A stretch of DNA of 14,384 nucleotides, taken from an uncultured Chloracidobacterium sp. GTDB taxonomy: Bacteria; Acidobacteriota; Blastocatellia; Pyrinomonadales; Pyrinomonadaceae. Shown here in pieces: positions 1-6,901 of the stretch. A model generated the notes under the pieces. It was not told where the DNA came from. It saw only the letters and a program-made list of their open reading frames with translations, and made no database searches. Location of the stretch: positions 1 through 14,384 of the forward strand of contig CALDGX010000023.1 in NCBI GenBank assembly GCA_937941715.1, in the 5' to 3' direction. The translations under genes were made by a program, and so were the position numbers. How positions within the stretch are numbered: the stretch's first letter is position 1; each line of letters begins with the position of its first letter.

Positions 1-54
1 TCCGCCGCCTTCCTTGATGGTGCCATTCCACTCTGCTGATGCTTTTCTTAACAT
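1..54 (-). CDS. osmC: OsmC family peroxiredoxin, N-terminal fragment (runs off the window)
   Basis: Only the first 18 codons lie in the window, reading MLRKASAEWNGTIKEGGG from an ATG at position 54. This matches the start of OsmC-type organic hydroperoxide reductases, whose first beta strands have the pattern A-x-W-x-G-x-(I/L)-K-x-G-x-G. The family reduces organic hydroperoxides with a cysteine pair that would lie beyond the left edge. A strong Shine-Dalgarno, AAGGAG (minus strand, 60-65), sits six bases before the ATG and fixes the start. The gene follows the exported protein at 123-809 after a 68-bp gap, in the same direction. It could be in that operon or have its own promoter; no clear promoter is visible. 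The family call rests on a short match, so it is good but not certain. Confidence 0.7.
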   Translation of the reverse strand, partial: MLRKASAEWNGTIKEGGG

Positions 55-122
55 AATTTTCTCCTTGAATTCAATTTGTTTCTCTCAGTCTATCGCGACG
101 TTATGTCTCTGGGGGCCTGCGG

Positions 123-809
123 TCATTTCAATGATCTCGATTGGGAGACCGTAAGATCGGAAAAAGCGATCGTCACCGCATCGCCGGAATAGAGTCCGAC
201 AACACCGTTTTTGAAAGCGAAAGTGTTAGCCACCGAATCGACGAGATTGTCATTTATGTACAATTCGGTCAGGTCGCCCTTGTCCCTGATCTCAAGTGTG
301 TTCTTTGCCGTTCCTTTCTTAATGAACGGCGAGGTCTTCCACGGAACCAGGGTCTTTTCGTTGCCGGAAACGTGGTGCACGACGCGATATTTCTGGCTGA
401 CCGTATTGATCACAAAGGCATAACCTTGCTGCAGCGGGGTTATGTCGCTGTGAAATACGATACCGTAGCCAAGGTTTGAGCGTGTGCCCTTGCCATTTCG
501 GAGGGTCACCCGAGCCTTTCCTCCAATAGTGATGTACCCTTCGGTAGCCGCGACCACATAGAAGTAACCTCTTTGTTTTGAACCCATAAAGAGTTCGCCG
601 TTCACAAATCTGGTATTTCCGATCCGAGAAGTCGGAAAAACCAATTCCGATAGTTCTAACCTTTCAATTCTATCGTTCGGCGGTGTGGTCTTTCCGATAA
701 TGACCACGTCTCGCGGAGTCGGCCGTGGCTCTGGGCCGACTTGAGCATTGATCGAGATCGAGTCAAATGCAAAGGCAAACGAAATTAACAACAAAATTCT
801 CAGTTTCAT
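123..809 (-). CDS. Exported concanavalin A-like (LamG/DUF1080-like) domain protein
   Basis: This is a 228-residue protein. Residues 1-22 form a signal peptide (K at 2, hydrophobic 4-16, likely cleavage in INA-Q), followed by a proline-rich linker at about 25-45. The rest has the alternating strand pattern of jelly-roll domains: YGIVFH (115-120), QGYAFVIN (128-135), KYRVVHH (140-146), LVPWKTS (154-160), NTLEIRDKGDLTELYIND (170-187), GVVGLYSGD (202-210) and IAFSDLTV (214-221). This resembles the 3-keto-disaccharide hydrolase/DUF1080 and LamG-type sandwich domains common in exported proteins. I see no catalytic residues that identify an enzyme, so carbohydrate binding is an inference. The ATG at 809 is preferred over upstream codons because it begins the signal peptide, lies one base after the stop of the GH92 gene and has a GGAGG upstream. 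The arrangement suggests cotranscription with the mannosidase and a shared extracellular or periplasmic location. Confidence 0.8.
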   Translation of the reverse strand: MKLRILLLISFAFAFDSISINAQVGPEPRPTPRDVVIIGKTTPPNDRIERLELSELVFPTSRIGNTRFVNGELFMGSKQRGYFYVVAATEGYITIGGKARVTLRNGKGTRSNLGYGIVFHSDITPLQQGYAFVINTVSQKYRVVHHVSGNEKTLVPWKTSPFIKKGTAKNTLEIRDKGDLTELYINDNLVDSVANTFAFKNGVVGLYSGDAVTIAFSDLTVSQSRSLK

Positions 810-810
810 A

Positions 811-3144
811 TCAATGATTATCCTCCATTTGAAACACCAACTTGCCACCGGCAGCGATCTCGTCGTAGGTTATATAGCGACGGTCGATGGGCCTACTGTT
901 TAGCGCGACGCTTTTGACGTAGACGTTCTTGTCCGATTGGTTGCGGGCTTCGATGACCAGTTTCTTTCCGTTTTCTAAATTTATCACAGCATTTTTTATA
1001 ACCGGACTTCCTAGAGAATATTGTCCCGATCCCGGAGCAACCGGATAAAAACCTAGTGCTGAGAATAGGTACCACGCCGACATCTGGCCGCAATCGTCAT
1101 TGCCGCCGAGTCCGTCGGGGGCCGGTTTATATTGGTGGTCAAGGATCATCCGGACACGTTCCTGCGTCTTCCACGGTTCGTCGGTCCAATTGTAAAGGTA
1201 GGCGACGTGGTGGGCGGGTTCGTTGCCGTGGATGTAGCCGCCGATGATGCCATCGCGGGTTATGTCCTCGGTCTCGGCGAAGAATTCGTCAGGCAGATGC
1301 ATCGAGAAAAGCTCGTCGAGGTGTTTTGCGAACGCGTCGCGGCCGCCCATTTTCTTCACCATCTCGGGAACGTCATGCGGGACGTAAAGGCTGTAGTTCC
1401 AAGCGTTTCCCTCGATAAAGCCCTGGCCTTCGGTCTTCAGAGGGTCAAATTTCGTCAAGAATTTACCGTCCGAACCCTTTGGCCGGGTAAAACCGGCCGA
1501 CGCGTCGTAAACGTTCTTCCAGTTGTCCGAGCGGTTCAAGAACTCGTTATAGACATCGAGCCGTCCGAGTTTGTACGCCGCTCGGGCGATCGCCCAATCG
1601 TCGTAGGCGTATTCGAGCGTCTTCGAGACCGACGAGCTGTTTTTGTCTTCGGGCACGTAGCCGAGCGACATGTAATATTCGAGGCCGTCGTAATACTTCG
1701 TCTTGGCGGTCTGCACCGAGGCATCGAGAGCCTTGTGCGCTTCGGCACCCGTGAGATTGCCGCTGACGATCGCGTCGGCGATGACCGAAACGCTGTGATA
1801 GCCGATCATACACCAATTCTCATTGGCGTAATGCGACCAGACGGGCAGCATCTTGTGCACGCTCTGATCGTAGTGTGCCTGCATCGAACGGATCATGTCG
1901 CGGTTGCGTGCAGGCTGAATGATATTGAGCAGCGGGTGCAGTGCTCGGTACGTATCCCAAAGTGAGAACGTGGTGTAGTTAGTAAAGTTCGGCGTACCGG
2001 CTTTAGCGGGCTGGCGGCCGCGGCCGGGACTCTGGGCACTGTGGATATTTTGATCGAGGCCCTTGTACCTGCCGTCGGCATCCATATATACCGTAGGCGA
2101 CAGCATCGCATGGTAAAGTGCCGTGTAGAAGTTGGTCATCTCGCCTTCGCTGTTGGCGGTGATCTGAATTTTGCTCAGTTCTTTGTTCCACGCAGCTTGG
2201 GCCTCGGCCTTTACACGCTCAAAATCCCAGTGCGGTATCTCCGCTTTCAGATTCGCCCTCGCACCGTCGGTCGATACGGGTGAGATCGCGAACTTGACCT
2301 GAATTTTCTCGTTACCCTTTGTATCAAAATCAAAGTGCGCCCGGATCTGTTTTCCGGCCATCTCGGGAAAGTTCTTTGTCTGGTCGAACTTGCGCCAAAA
2401 TCCCTTGTAGTCCTGCTTGCCGAATTCGCGAAAACCATATGATTTGAACGGTTTAGAAAATTCCATCGCAAAATAGACGGTACGCGTACGTGCCCAGCCG
2501 TTTGTCTGGCGATAGCCGACGATGGTGTGGTCGTTTTCGACACGGGCAAAGGTCCAGACGTTCTTGTCTTCGTAGTTATAAATGCCGTGCATCATGTCGA
2601 GAATGATGTGGGCATCGGGCGACGCGTTCGGGAAGGTGTATTGGTGCATCCCGACCCGCGTTGACGCGGTCATTTCGGCGAGGATGTCGTCGTCGTCGAG
2701 TCTTACTTTGTAGTACCCGGCCTCGGCCGTTTCGTTCGCGTGAGAGAAAGCCGAGCGAAAACCGCTTTTGGGGTCGCCTTTTGCACCGGGTTCCATCTGA
2801 AGCGGCCCGATCGTCGGCATTACCAGAAAATCGCCGAGGTCCGAGTGGCCTGTGCCGCTGAAATGCGTGTGCGAAAACCCGACGATCTCACGGTCGTCGT
2901 ACTGATAGCCGGCACAATATTTATAGGTGTCCTTGTTATATTTTCCGCCGATGTTGTGCGGCTGCTGGTCAGTGTCGGGCGAAAGCTGGACCGAGCCGAA
3001 CGGCACCGTAGCTCCGGGAAACGTGTGTCCCATCCGCTGGGTTCCGATCAGCGGGTTTACGTAACGGACGTAGTTTTCCGATCGCTGGGCTGGAACTGAA
3101 ACGTATAGCAACGCAACGATGATCGTCAGTGAAATAGTCTTCAT
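811..3144 (-). CDS. Secreted GH92 family alpha-mannosidase
   Basis: This is a 777-residue enzyme of glycoside hydrolase family 92. These are calcium-dependent, inverting exo-alpha-mannosidases acting on mannosyl chains such as N-glycans or mannans. A signal peptide covers residues 1-19 (hydrophobic core 4-16, then VPAQ). Family blocks appear in order: YVNPLIGT (26-33), HTFPGATVPFG (40-50), GFSHTHFSGTG (89-99), SLWDTYR (394-400), EGNAWNY (578-584, with the Glu expected to be the general acid), GNEPAHH (640-646) and GGNDDCGQMSAWY (680-692, with the Asp pair expected to supply the base). The chain ends normally. The length fits a full two-domain GH92 protein without extra modules. The start at 3144 begins the signal peptide and has GAGG nine bases upstream; an in-frame TTG at 3165 would add seven unhelpful residues. 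The exact linkage specificity (alpha-1,2, 1,3, 1,4 or 1,6) cannot be read from sequence. Confidence 0.96.
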   Translation of the reverse strand: MKTISLTIIVALLYVSVPAQRSENYVRYVNPLIGTQRMGHTFPGATVPFGSVQLSPDTDQQPHNIGGKYNKDTYKYCAGYQYDDREIVGFSHTHFSGTGHSDLGDFLVMPTIGPLQMEPGAKGDPKSGFRSAFSHANETAEAGYYKVRLDDDDILAEMTASTRVGMHQYTFPNASPDAHIILDMMHGIYNYEDKNVWTFARVENDHTIVGYRQTNGWARTRTVYFAMEFSKPFKSYGFREFGKQDYKGFWRKFDQTKNFPEMAGKQIRAHFDFDTKGNEKIQVKFAISPVSTDGARANLKAEIPHWDFERVKAEAQAAWNKELSKIQITANSEGEMTNFYTALYHAMLSPTVYMDADGRYKGLDQNIHSAQSPGRGRQPAKAGTPNFTNYTTFSLWDTYRALHPLLNIIQPARNRDMIRSMQAHYDQSVHKMLPVWSHYANENWCMIGYHSVSVIADAIVSGNLTGAEAHKALDASVQTAKTKYYDGLEYYMSLGYVPEDKNSSSVSKTLEYAYDDWAIARAAYKLGRLDVYNEFLNRSDNWKNVYDASAGFTRPKGSDGKFLTKFDPLKTEGQGFIEGNAWNYSLYVPHDVPEMVKKMGGRDAFAKHLDELFSMHLPDEFFAETEDITRDGIIGGYIHGNEPAHHVAYLYNWTDEPWKTQERVRMILDHQYKPAPDGLGGNDDCGQMSAWYLFSALGFYPVAPGSGQYSLGSPVIKNAVINLENGKKLVIEARNQSDKNVYVKSVALNSRPIDRRYITYDEIAAGGKLVFQMEDNH
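822..826 (-). promoter_or_regulatory. Shine-Dalgarno for the exported sandwich-domain protein
   Basis: GGAGG on the minus strand lies inside the last codons of the GH92 gene, 12 bases before the ATG at 809. It supports that start and suggests translation coupled to the upstream gene. Confidence 0.5.
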
Positions 3145-3153
3145 TATTGGTTT

Positions 3154-3157
3154 CCTC
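3154..3157 (-). promoter_or_regulatory. Shine-Dalgarno deciding the GH92 start
   Basis: GAGG within AGAGGAAA on the minus strand lies nine bases before the ATG at 3144. It favours that codon over the in-frame TTG at 3165. Confidence 0.5.
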
Positions 3158-3205
3158 TGCCACAAAATGACGGGATCAACGGGTCATATAATAAGATCGA
3201 ACACG

Positions 3206-3221
3206 ATACTATCGATAGTAT
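3206..3221. promoter_or_regulatory. Perfect 16-bp palindrome, candidate operator upstream of the GH92 gene
   Basis: ATACTATCGATAGTAT reads the same on both strands. It overlaps the stop codon of the YhhN gene (3209-3211) and ends 61 bases upstream of the GH92 start. The hexamer ATCGAA occurs in the same orientation on each side (3196-3201 and 3225-3230). No T-tract follows on either strand, so it does not look like an intrinsic terminator. A binding site for a dimeric regulator of the mannosidase operon is the simplest reading, but it is an inference. Confidence 0.35.
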
Positions 3222-3862
3222 AGAATCGAAACGGCAAACACGATCTGTGCAGTGTAATACAGCGGTAGTCCCCACACCTTATTGACAATGCTCCGCCTGA
3301 CAAACCGGTCTCGTGCAACTGCGACATCTGACACGGTGAAGATGAATGCCGCGGCGAGAGCGGCATATGAGCCGGACGCTGCACTCACGGCCGCCGCCAG
3401 CGATGTCATCAAGACTATCGCCAGGACGTAAACCGGTACCGCAAACCGATAAAAACCGTCTAAATGCTGCCATAGCCAACGCAGCATGACGACACCAAAT
3501 AACGACATTATCAAAAATGCCGCGGCTAAAGCCTTTAGGTCGGCCCCGAGCGACATGAATGCCGCCGCAAACGCAATATGGGCAAGCAGGAACGCGGCGA
3601 TCCCGGCAGTCAAAAATGAGTTTCGGGCCGACAGCAGTAGTACGTCGCCCACCCAACTGAACACAAGAGCGGCGAGGATAGCTCGGCTGTAAAAAGATGC
3701 GGCGGCACCGTTCACCGCGGCGATCGCGATAAACGCCGTACTTGCCACGACCTTGGCCGCAGAGCGGATCGGGTCCGATCTTCGCCATTCGCCGAGGACC
3801 GAAACGAAGGCACCGGTCAGACACGCGGCAGCGAGCAGGGTAGTGATTGTCGAGATGATCAT
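3209..3862 (-). CDS. YhhN/TMEM86 family integral membrane protein (putative lysoplasmalogenase-like)
   Basis: This is a 217-residue, very hydrophobic protein with about seven to eight predicted membrane segments. YhhN family signatures are present: SWVGDVLLL (69-77, with Asp73), the AH-containing segment near 94-96, FTVSDVAVARDRF (175-187, with Asp179) and LPLYYTAQ (199-206) near the C-terminus. In animals the related TMEM86 proteins hydrolyse the vinyl-ether bond of lysoplasmalogens. Bacterial members are mostly uncharacterised, so the function here is a family-level inference. The ATG at 3862 is the only sensible start and has no good Shine-Dalgarno. The gene diverges from miaA, and a perfect TATAAT on its own strand (3882-3887) lies 20 bases before the start. 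It is followed by the GH92 gene in the same direction after 64 bp, which may form a longer transcript. Confidence 0.85.
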   Translation of the reverse strand: MIISTITTLLAAACLTGAFVSVLGEWRRSDPIRSAAKVVASTAFIAIAAVNGAAASFYSRAILAALVFSWVGDVLLLSARNSFLTAGIAAFLLAHIAFAAAFMSLGADLKALAAAFLIMSLFGVVMLRWLWQHLDGFYRFAVPVYVLAIVLMTSLAAAVSAASGSYAALAAAFIFTVSDVAVARDRFVRRSIVNKVWGLPLYYTAQIVFAVSILYYR

Positions 3863-3880
3863 CGGTAAATCGGCACATGA

Positions 3881-3887
3881 TATTATA
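3881..3887. promoter_or_regulatory. Candidate shared -10 element between yhhN and miaA
   Basis: The heptamer TATTATA gives TATTAT for miaA on the plus strand and a perfect TATAAT for yhhN on the minus strand. The gap between the two starts is only about 34 bp (3863-3896), so any promoters must overlap. No good -35 is visible for either direction. On the plus strand the predicted initiation point would fall within a few bases of the GTG at 3897, implying a nearly leaderless miaA message. Confidence 0.3.
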
Positions 3888-3896
3888 GGCTCAGTT

Positions 3897-4835
3897 GTGC
3901 AGCATCGGACAGAGCCAGGTTCAATTTATGCGATCGCCGGCCCGACGGCCTCGGGCAAGACCGAACTCGGGGTCGAGGTTGCCTTGCGTGTCGGCGGCGA
4001 GGTCATAAACTGCGATTCGGTTCAGATCTATAAGCAGATACAGATCGCCACCGCCAAGCCCTCCGCCGAGGAAATGCGCGGCGTGCCTCACCATCTGATC
4101 GGGTACGTTGACGCCAACGTCAACTATACCGCCGCCGACTGGGCCGCCGATGCCGCAGCCAAGATCCGTGAGATCGAATCGAGGGGCCGCGTGCCGGTCC
4201 TTGTCGGCGGCACGGGTTTTTACCTCCGAACGCTCAAACAACCGCTCTTTGAAAGCCCGAAGACCGATGCTCAATTGCGTGAGCGTTTTCGGGCAATTCA
4301 CCTGGCAAAAGGGGCGGATTTTCTGCATCGGATGCTGTCGCGGATCGACGCGGCCGCCGCCGCGGGCCTTCCTCCAAAAGATCACGTCCGGGTGATACGG
4401 GCTCTCGAGGTCTATTTCCAGACCGGCCGTCGGATGTCAGAAATTCGTCCGCAGCGTGCGGATCCGCCCGAATTTGCAGACCGAATTGTGACATTCGTCC
4501 TAAATCCACCGCGAGCGACACTGTACGATATGATCGATCGGCGAACCGAGCGGCATTTTGAAGCCGGATTGGTCGACGAAGTGAAACAATTGCGCGCAAG
4601 CGGCGTTAAAGACAATACTAACGCACTTGGGGCCCACGCATACCGCCGGGTTTGCGAGTATCTTAGGGGCGAACGGACGCTGGCCGAGGCGATCGAAAAG
4701 TCGCAGCAGGACGTGCGAAATTACGCCAAACGGCAGTTGACGTGGTTTCGCCGCGAGCCGGACGTCATTTGGCTCGACGGGTTTGGCGGTGACCAGGAAA
4801 TGGCCGACCGCGTGCTGGCCGCCCGCCCGCTTTAG
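3897..4835 (+). CDS. miaA: tRNA dimethylallyltransferase
   Basis: MiaA transfers a dimethylallyl group from DMAPP to the N6 of A37 in tRNAs that read codons starting with U. Counting from the GTG at 3897, the protein has 312 residues, the usual family length. The P-loop GPTASGKT is at 15-22, the substrate motif DSVQIYKQ at 40-47 and TAKPS shortly after it. PHHLIGYVD, LVGGTGFYL and the closing NYAKRQLTWFRR are also intact. An in-frame ATG at 3855 would give 326 residues, but it would overlap the start of the divergent yhhN gene and has no better ribosome site. GTG is therefore preferred with moderate confidence. hfq follows 100 bp downstream, and this miaA-hfq adjacency is also known from proteobacteria. 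The DMAPP substrate comes from the MEP pathway, two genes of which (dxr, ispG) lie further along in this window. Confidence 0.95.
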   Translation: MQHRTEPGSIYAIAGPTASGKTELGVEVALRVGGEVINCDSVQIYKQIQIATAKPSAEEMRGVPHHLIGYVDANVNYTAADWAADAAAKIREIESRGRVPVLVGGTGFYLRTLKQPLFESPKTDAQLRERFRAIHLAKGADFLHRMLSRIDAAAAAGLPPKDHVRVIRALEVYFQTGRRMSEIRPQRADPPEFADRIVTFVLNPPRATLYDMIDRRTERHFEAGLVDEVKQLRASGVKDNTNALGAHAYRRVCEYLRGERTLAEAIEKSQQDVRNYAKRQLTWFRREPDVIWLDGFGGDQEMADRVLAARPL

Positions 4836-4841
4836 GCGGCC
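4817..4841 (+). repeat. Inverted repeat across the miaA stop codon
   Basis: GGCCGCC (4817-4823) and GGCGGCC (4835-4841) form a seven-base-pair GC stem with an 11-base loop. The miaA TAG at 4833-4835 falls in the loop and the edge of the stem. The following bases are CCGAAATG rather than a T-run, so this is not a canonical intrinsic terminator. It could protect the miaA 3' end or pause transcription before hfq. Confidence 0.3.
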
Positions 4842-4861
4842 CCGAAATGAAATATCTGGCG

Positions 4862-4881
4862 GTATAGCAATTTGCTATACT
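4862..4881 (+). promoter_or_regulatory. Candidate hfq promoter with overlapping palindromic operator
   Basis: GTATAGCAA-T-TTGCTATAC (4862-4880) is a perfect nine-base inverted repeat around one central base. Its right arm contains TGC-TATACT (4873-4881), an extended -10 motif reading toward hfq, which would start RNA near 4888 and leave a leader of about 48 bases. No good -35 lies at the usual distance, which is typical of extended -10 promoters. A dimeric regulator bound to the palindrome would block this -10. The promoter role and any regulator are inferred. Confidence 0.4.
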
Positions 4882-4935
4882 GAGTGAATAATCTCTGTGG
4901 ACGGTGCATTTTTTTGAAGAGAAGAGGAACAAGCT

Positions 4936-5169
4936 ATGGAAAAACAAGCTGCCCAAAATATTCAGGACGCGTTTTTGAATTCGGCAAGGCGTGAGCGGAT
5001 CACCGTAGTTATACATTTGCTGCCGGGTTCAACTGTTTCCGGCCGCATCAAGAGCTTTGACAAGTTTTCGGTACTGCTTGATGTCGGCGGACCAGACGTC
5101 TTGATCTTCAAGCATGCGATCTCATCCATTTCACAGGAAAGGCGGCCTTTACCTGATCAGGCATCTTGA
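4936..5169 (+). CDS. hfq: RNA-binding protein Hfq
   Basis: Hfq is a hexameric Sm-like RNA chaperone that helps small RNAs pair with mRNAs. This 77-residue version has the whole Sm core: QDAFLNSARRER (10-21), the Sm1 strands with SFDKFSVLL (40-48) and the Sm2 motif IFKHAISSI (57-65). By alignment with E. coli Hfq, Gln10, Phe44, Lys59 and His60 correspond to proximal-face residues Gln8, Phe42, Lys56 and His57. The RRER rim patch (18-21) is also kept. The YKHA tyrosine is Phe here. The C-terminal tail is short (about 12 residues) compared with enterobacterial Hfq. The AGAGG at 4923-4927, eight bases before the ATG, is a good ribosome site. A palindrome-containing promoter candidate lies upstream, and the stop overlaps the TTG start of tmk. 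Confidence 0.96.
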   Translation: MEKQAAQNIQDAFLNSARRERITVVIHLLPGSTVSGRIKSFDKFSVLLDVGGPDVLIFKHAISSISQERRPLPDQAS

Positions 5170-5801
5170 AAGGAAAATTCATAACGTTTGAGGGAATTGA
5201 CGGCAGCGGCAAATCGACACAGTTGAGGATGCTGGCGGCCGTTCTGCGCGAGCGCGGGCTGGACGTGATTACGACCTTCGAGCCCGGAGGAACGCCGTTG
5301 GGCAAGCACCTTCGCGAGGCGTTCCTGGAGACCGAAGAAACGGTCGCTCCGCTTGCCGAACTGCTGTTATTCGCAGCTGACCGTGCACAGCACGTCGAGT
5401 TTTTGATCAGGCCCTCGATCGCTGCGGGCCGCGTGGTCATATCAGACCGGTACGCCGACGCGACGACCGCATACCAGGGGGCGGGACGAGGATTTTCGAG
5501 CGATATTATCCAACAGGTGGTCAGTCTCGCGACCGGCGGCCTAAAGCCGGATCTTACGATCTTTTTTGATATATCGGTCGAGGAGGCGTTTGGCAGAATG
5601 GCGGACCGGGACGAGGCCGGCGGAAAGCGAAACCGGATGGACTCGGAAAAGGCGGAGTTTTACCAACGTGTCCGTGACGAATATCTCGCCATCGCCCGCC
5701 GCGAGCCCGAGCGGTTTATCGTTGTTGACGCCGCCCGCTCGATCGCCGATGTCCATCACGAAGTCACGCAGTTGGTGGCCGGCCTTGTCGAGAGAGCGTG
5801 A
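5166..5801 (+). CDS. tmk: Thymidylate kinase
   Basis: Tmk phosphorylates dTMP to dTDP using ATP. The protein has 211 residues, typical for the family. The P-loop is GIDGSGKST (10-18), followed by FEPGGTPLG (38-46), the SDRYADATTAYQGAGRG block (93-109) and a LID segment RDEAGGKRNRMD (148-159) with the arginines expected in the bacterial enzyme. The start is a TTG at 5166 that overlaps the hfq TGA as TTGA; no ATG or GTG upstream would fit. The TTG gives MKGKFITFEG, a normal family N-terminus, so the rare start looks real and may keep expression low or tie it to hfq translation. holB follows after 36 bp, as in many bacteria where tmk and holB are neighbours. Confidence 0.96.
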   Translation: MKGKFITFEGIDGSGKSTQLRMLAAVLRERGLDVITTFEPGGTPLGKHLREAFLETEETVAPLAELLLFAADRAQHVEFLIRPSIAAGRVVISDRYADATTAYQGAGRGFSSDIIQQVVSLATGGLKPDLTIFFDISVEEAFGRMADRDEAGGKRNRMDSEKAEFYQRVRDEYLAIARREPERFIVVDAARSIADVHHEVTQLVAGLVERA

Positions 5802-5837
5802 CCGCAACTGCCGGGAACCACTCTAAGTAGAATTCAA

Positions 5838-6869
5838 ATGTTTGATACTCTTGTCGGGAACGATCAGGTAAAGGCCGTCATTCGGCGGTTGATGAAAGGT
5901 GGCCGCGTGCCCAACTCGCTGCTTTTCGCTGGTGACGAGGGCGTTGGAAAACGGCAGTTCGCCATCGAGATCGCCCGTGCTTTCGTCTGTACCTCGCCCG
6001 TGGATCTCGCAGCCTGTCGTGTCTGTTCGGCATGCAAGCGCGTCGATAAGTTTGTCTTGCCGGTGAGCGAAAAGGGCGAGGATTTTGACCGTGTCTTTTT
6101 CTCGGATCACCCCGATGTGGGAACTGTCGTGCCTTTCAAACGCAATGTCCGGATCGGCAGCATCAGGTCGCTCGAGCGCGAGGCAAATTACAATCCGTAC
6201 GAGGCCAAAGCGAGGTTCTTTATCGTCGACGCCGCCGAAAAGATGGCAGATCCGGCCGCTAACGCACTATTGAAGACACTTGAGGAACCGCCGCCGACAA
6301 CCCATATTTTTCTGATCACTTCGCGTCCCGATTCGCTGCTCCCGACCATCAGGTCACGATGCCAACTGCTGCGGTTCGCTCCGGTCGAGGCGGACAAGGT
6401 CGAACGATACCTGATAGATCAGCGTGCGTTCACGCACGACGAAGCCCGTATCGCGGCACGGCTCTCGCGGGGCAGCATCGGGCGTGCCGTATCGATCAAC
6501 GTCGAAAAATTCAAGGCCCGCCGCGAGCGTATGTTGACCGTGCTGCGCTCGGCGATTGGCAATGTCGACCGCACTGAGTTGTTGCGGATCTCGGAGGAGA
6601 TGCAGGACGCCAAAAACAAGGACTCATTCGAAGAAAACCTTGAGATCATTGAAACACTGATCCACGACGTGTGGCTCTTAAAAGTGAGCGGCGACCCGGC
6701 AAAACTAGTCAACACCGACGAGGCGGCAGTGCTGTCCGGCCTGGCGAACCAGGCGCCGGACGATCTGCCGGATTGGCTAACAATGACCGAAAAGCTCCGT
6801 CAGGATCTGGCGGTGAACATAAACCGAAAAGTGGCGACCGACGCATTGTTTGTAGCAATGGCGGGTTGA
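5838..6869 (+). CDS. holB: DNA polymerase III subunit delta prime (clamp loader)
   Basis: This is a 343-residue AAA+ protein of the DnaX/HolB group, which loads the sliding clamp with DnaX and HolA. The N-terminus FDTLVGNDQ (2-10) is the usual start. A Walker A of the form GDEGVGKR (32-39) keeps the lysine. A four-cysteine zinc module (Cys51, 60, 63, 66) matches delta-prime and tau/gamma subunits. HPD is at 91-93, LLKTLEEPP at 144-152 and the SRC arginine-finger motif at 173-175. The stretch between the last Cys and HPD is somewhat longer than I expect for the family. The C-terminal third is variable, as is normal. The ATG at 5838 has only a weak ribosome site. Position next to tmk supports holB rather than dnaX, which would be longer. 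Confidence 0.93.
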   Translation: MFDTLVGNDQVKAVIRRLMKGGRVPNSLLFAGDEGVGKRQFAIEIARAFVCTSPVDLAACRVCSACKRVDKFVLPVSEKGEDFDRVFFSDHPDVGTVVPFKRNVRIGSIRSLEREANYNPYEAKARFFIVDAAEKMADPAANALLKTLEEPPPTTHIFLITSRPDSLLPTIRSRCQLLRFAPVEADKVERYLIDQRAFTHDEARIAARLSRGSIGRAVSINVEKFKARRERMLTVLRSAIGNVDRTELLRISEEMQDAKNKDSFEENLEIIETLIHDVWLLKVSGDPAKLVNTDEAAVLSGLANQAPDDLPDWLTMTEKLRQDLAVNINRKVATDALFVAMAG

Positions 6870-6901
6870 TTAAAATTGTTCGCGGTGCGAAATTAAGTAG
6901 A

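Noticed and set aside
138..144. Ser in place of Asp in the HisRS GLSYYTG motif as a sign of an inactive paralogue (residues 138-144 of the visible protein)
   Set aside because: Motifs 2 and 3, the GGGGRYDG block and the anticodon domain are all intact, and this position appears to vary between HisRS clades, so I treat it as clade variation.
1132..1965. A 277-codon open frame antisense to the GH92 gene
   Set aside because: The opposite strand carries uninterrupted GH92 motifs and this frame shows none of its own.
3279..3878. A 199-codon frame overlapping yhhN on the same strand
   Set aside because: It is arginine- and cysteine-rich with no family resemblance, while the other frame has YhhN motifs and membrane segments.
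4817..4841. GC stem across the miaA stop as an intrinsic terminator
   Set aside because: No T-tract follows and the loop is long; kept only as an inverted repeat.
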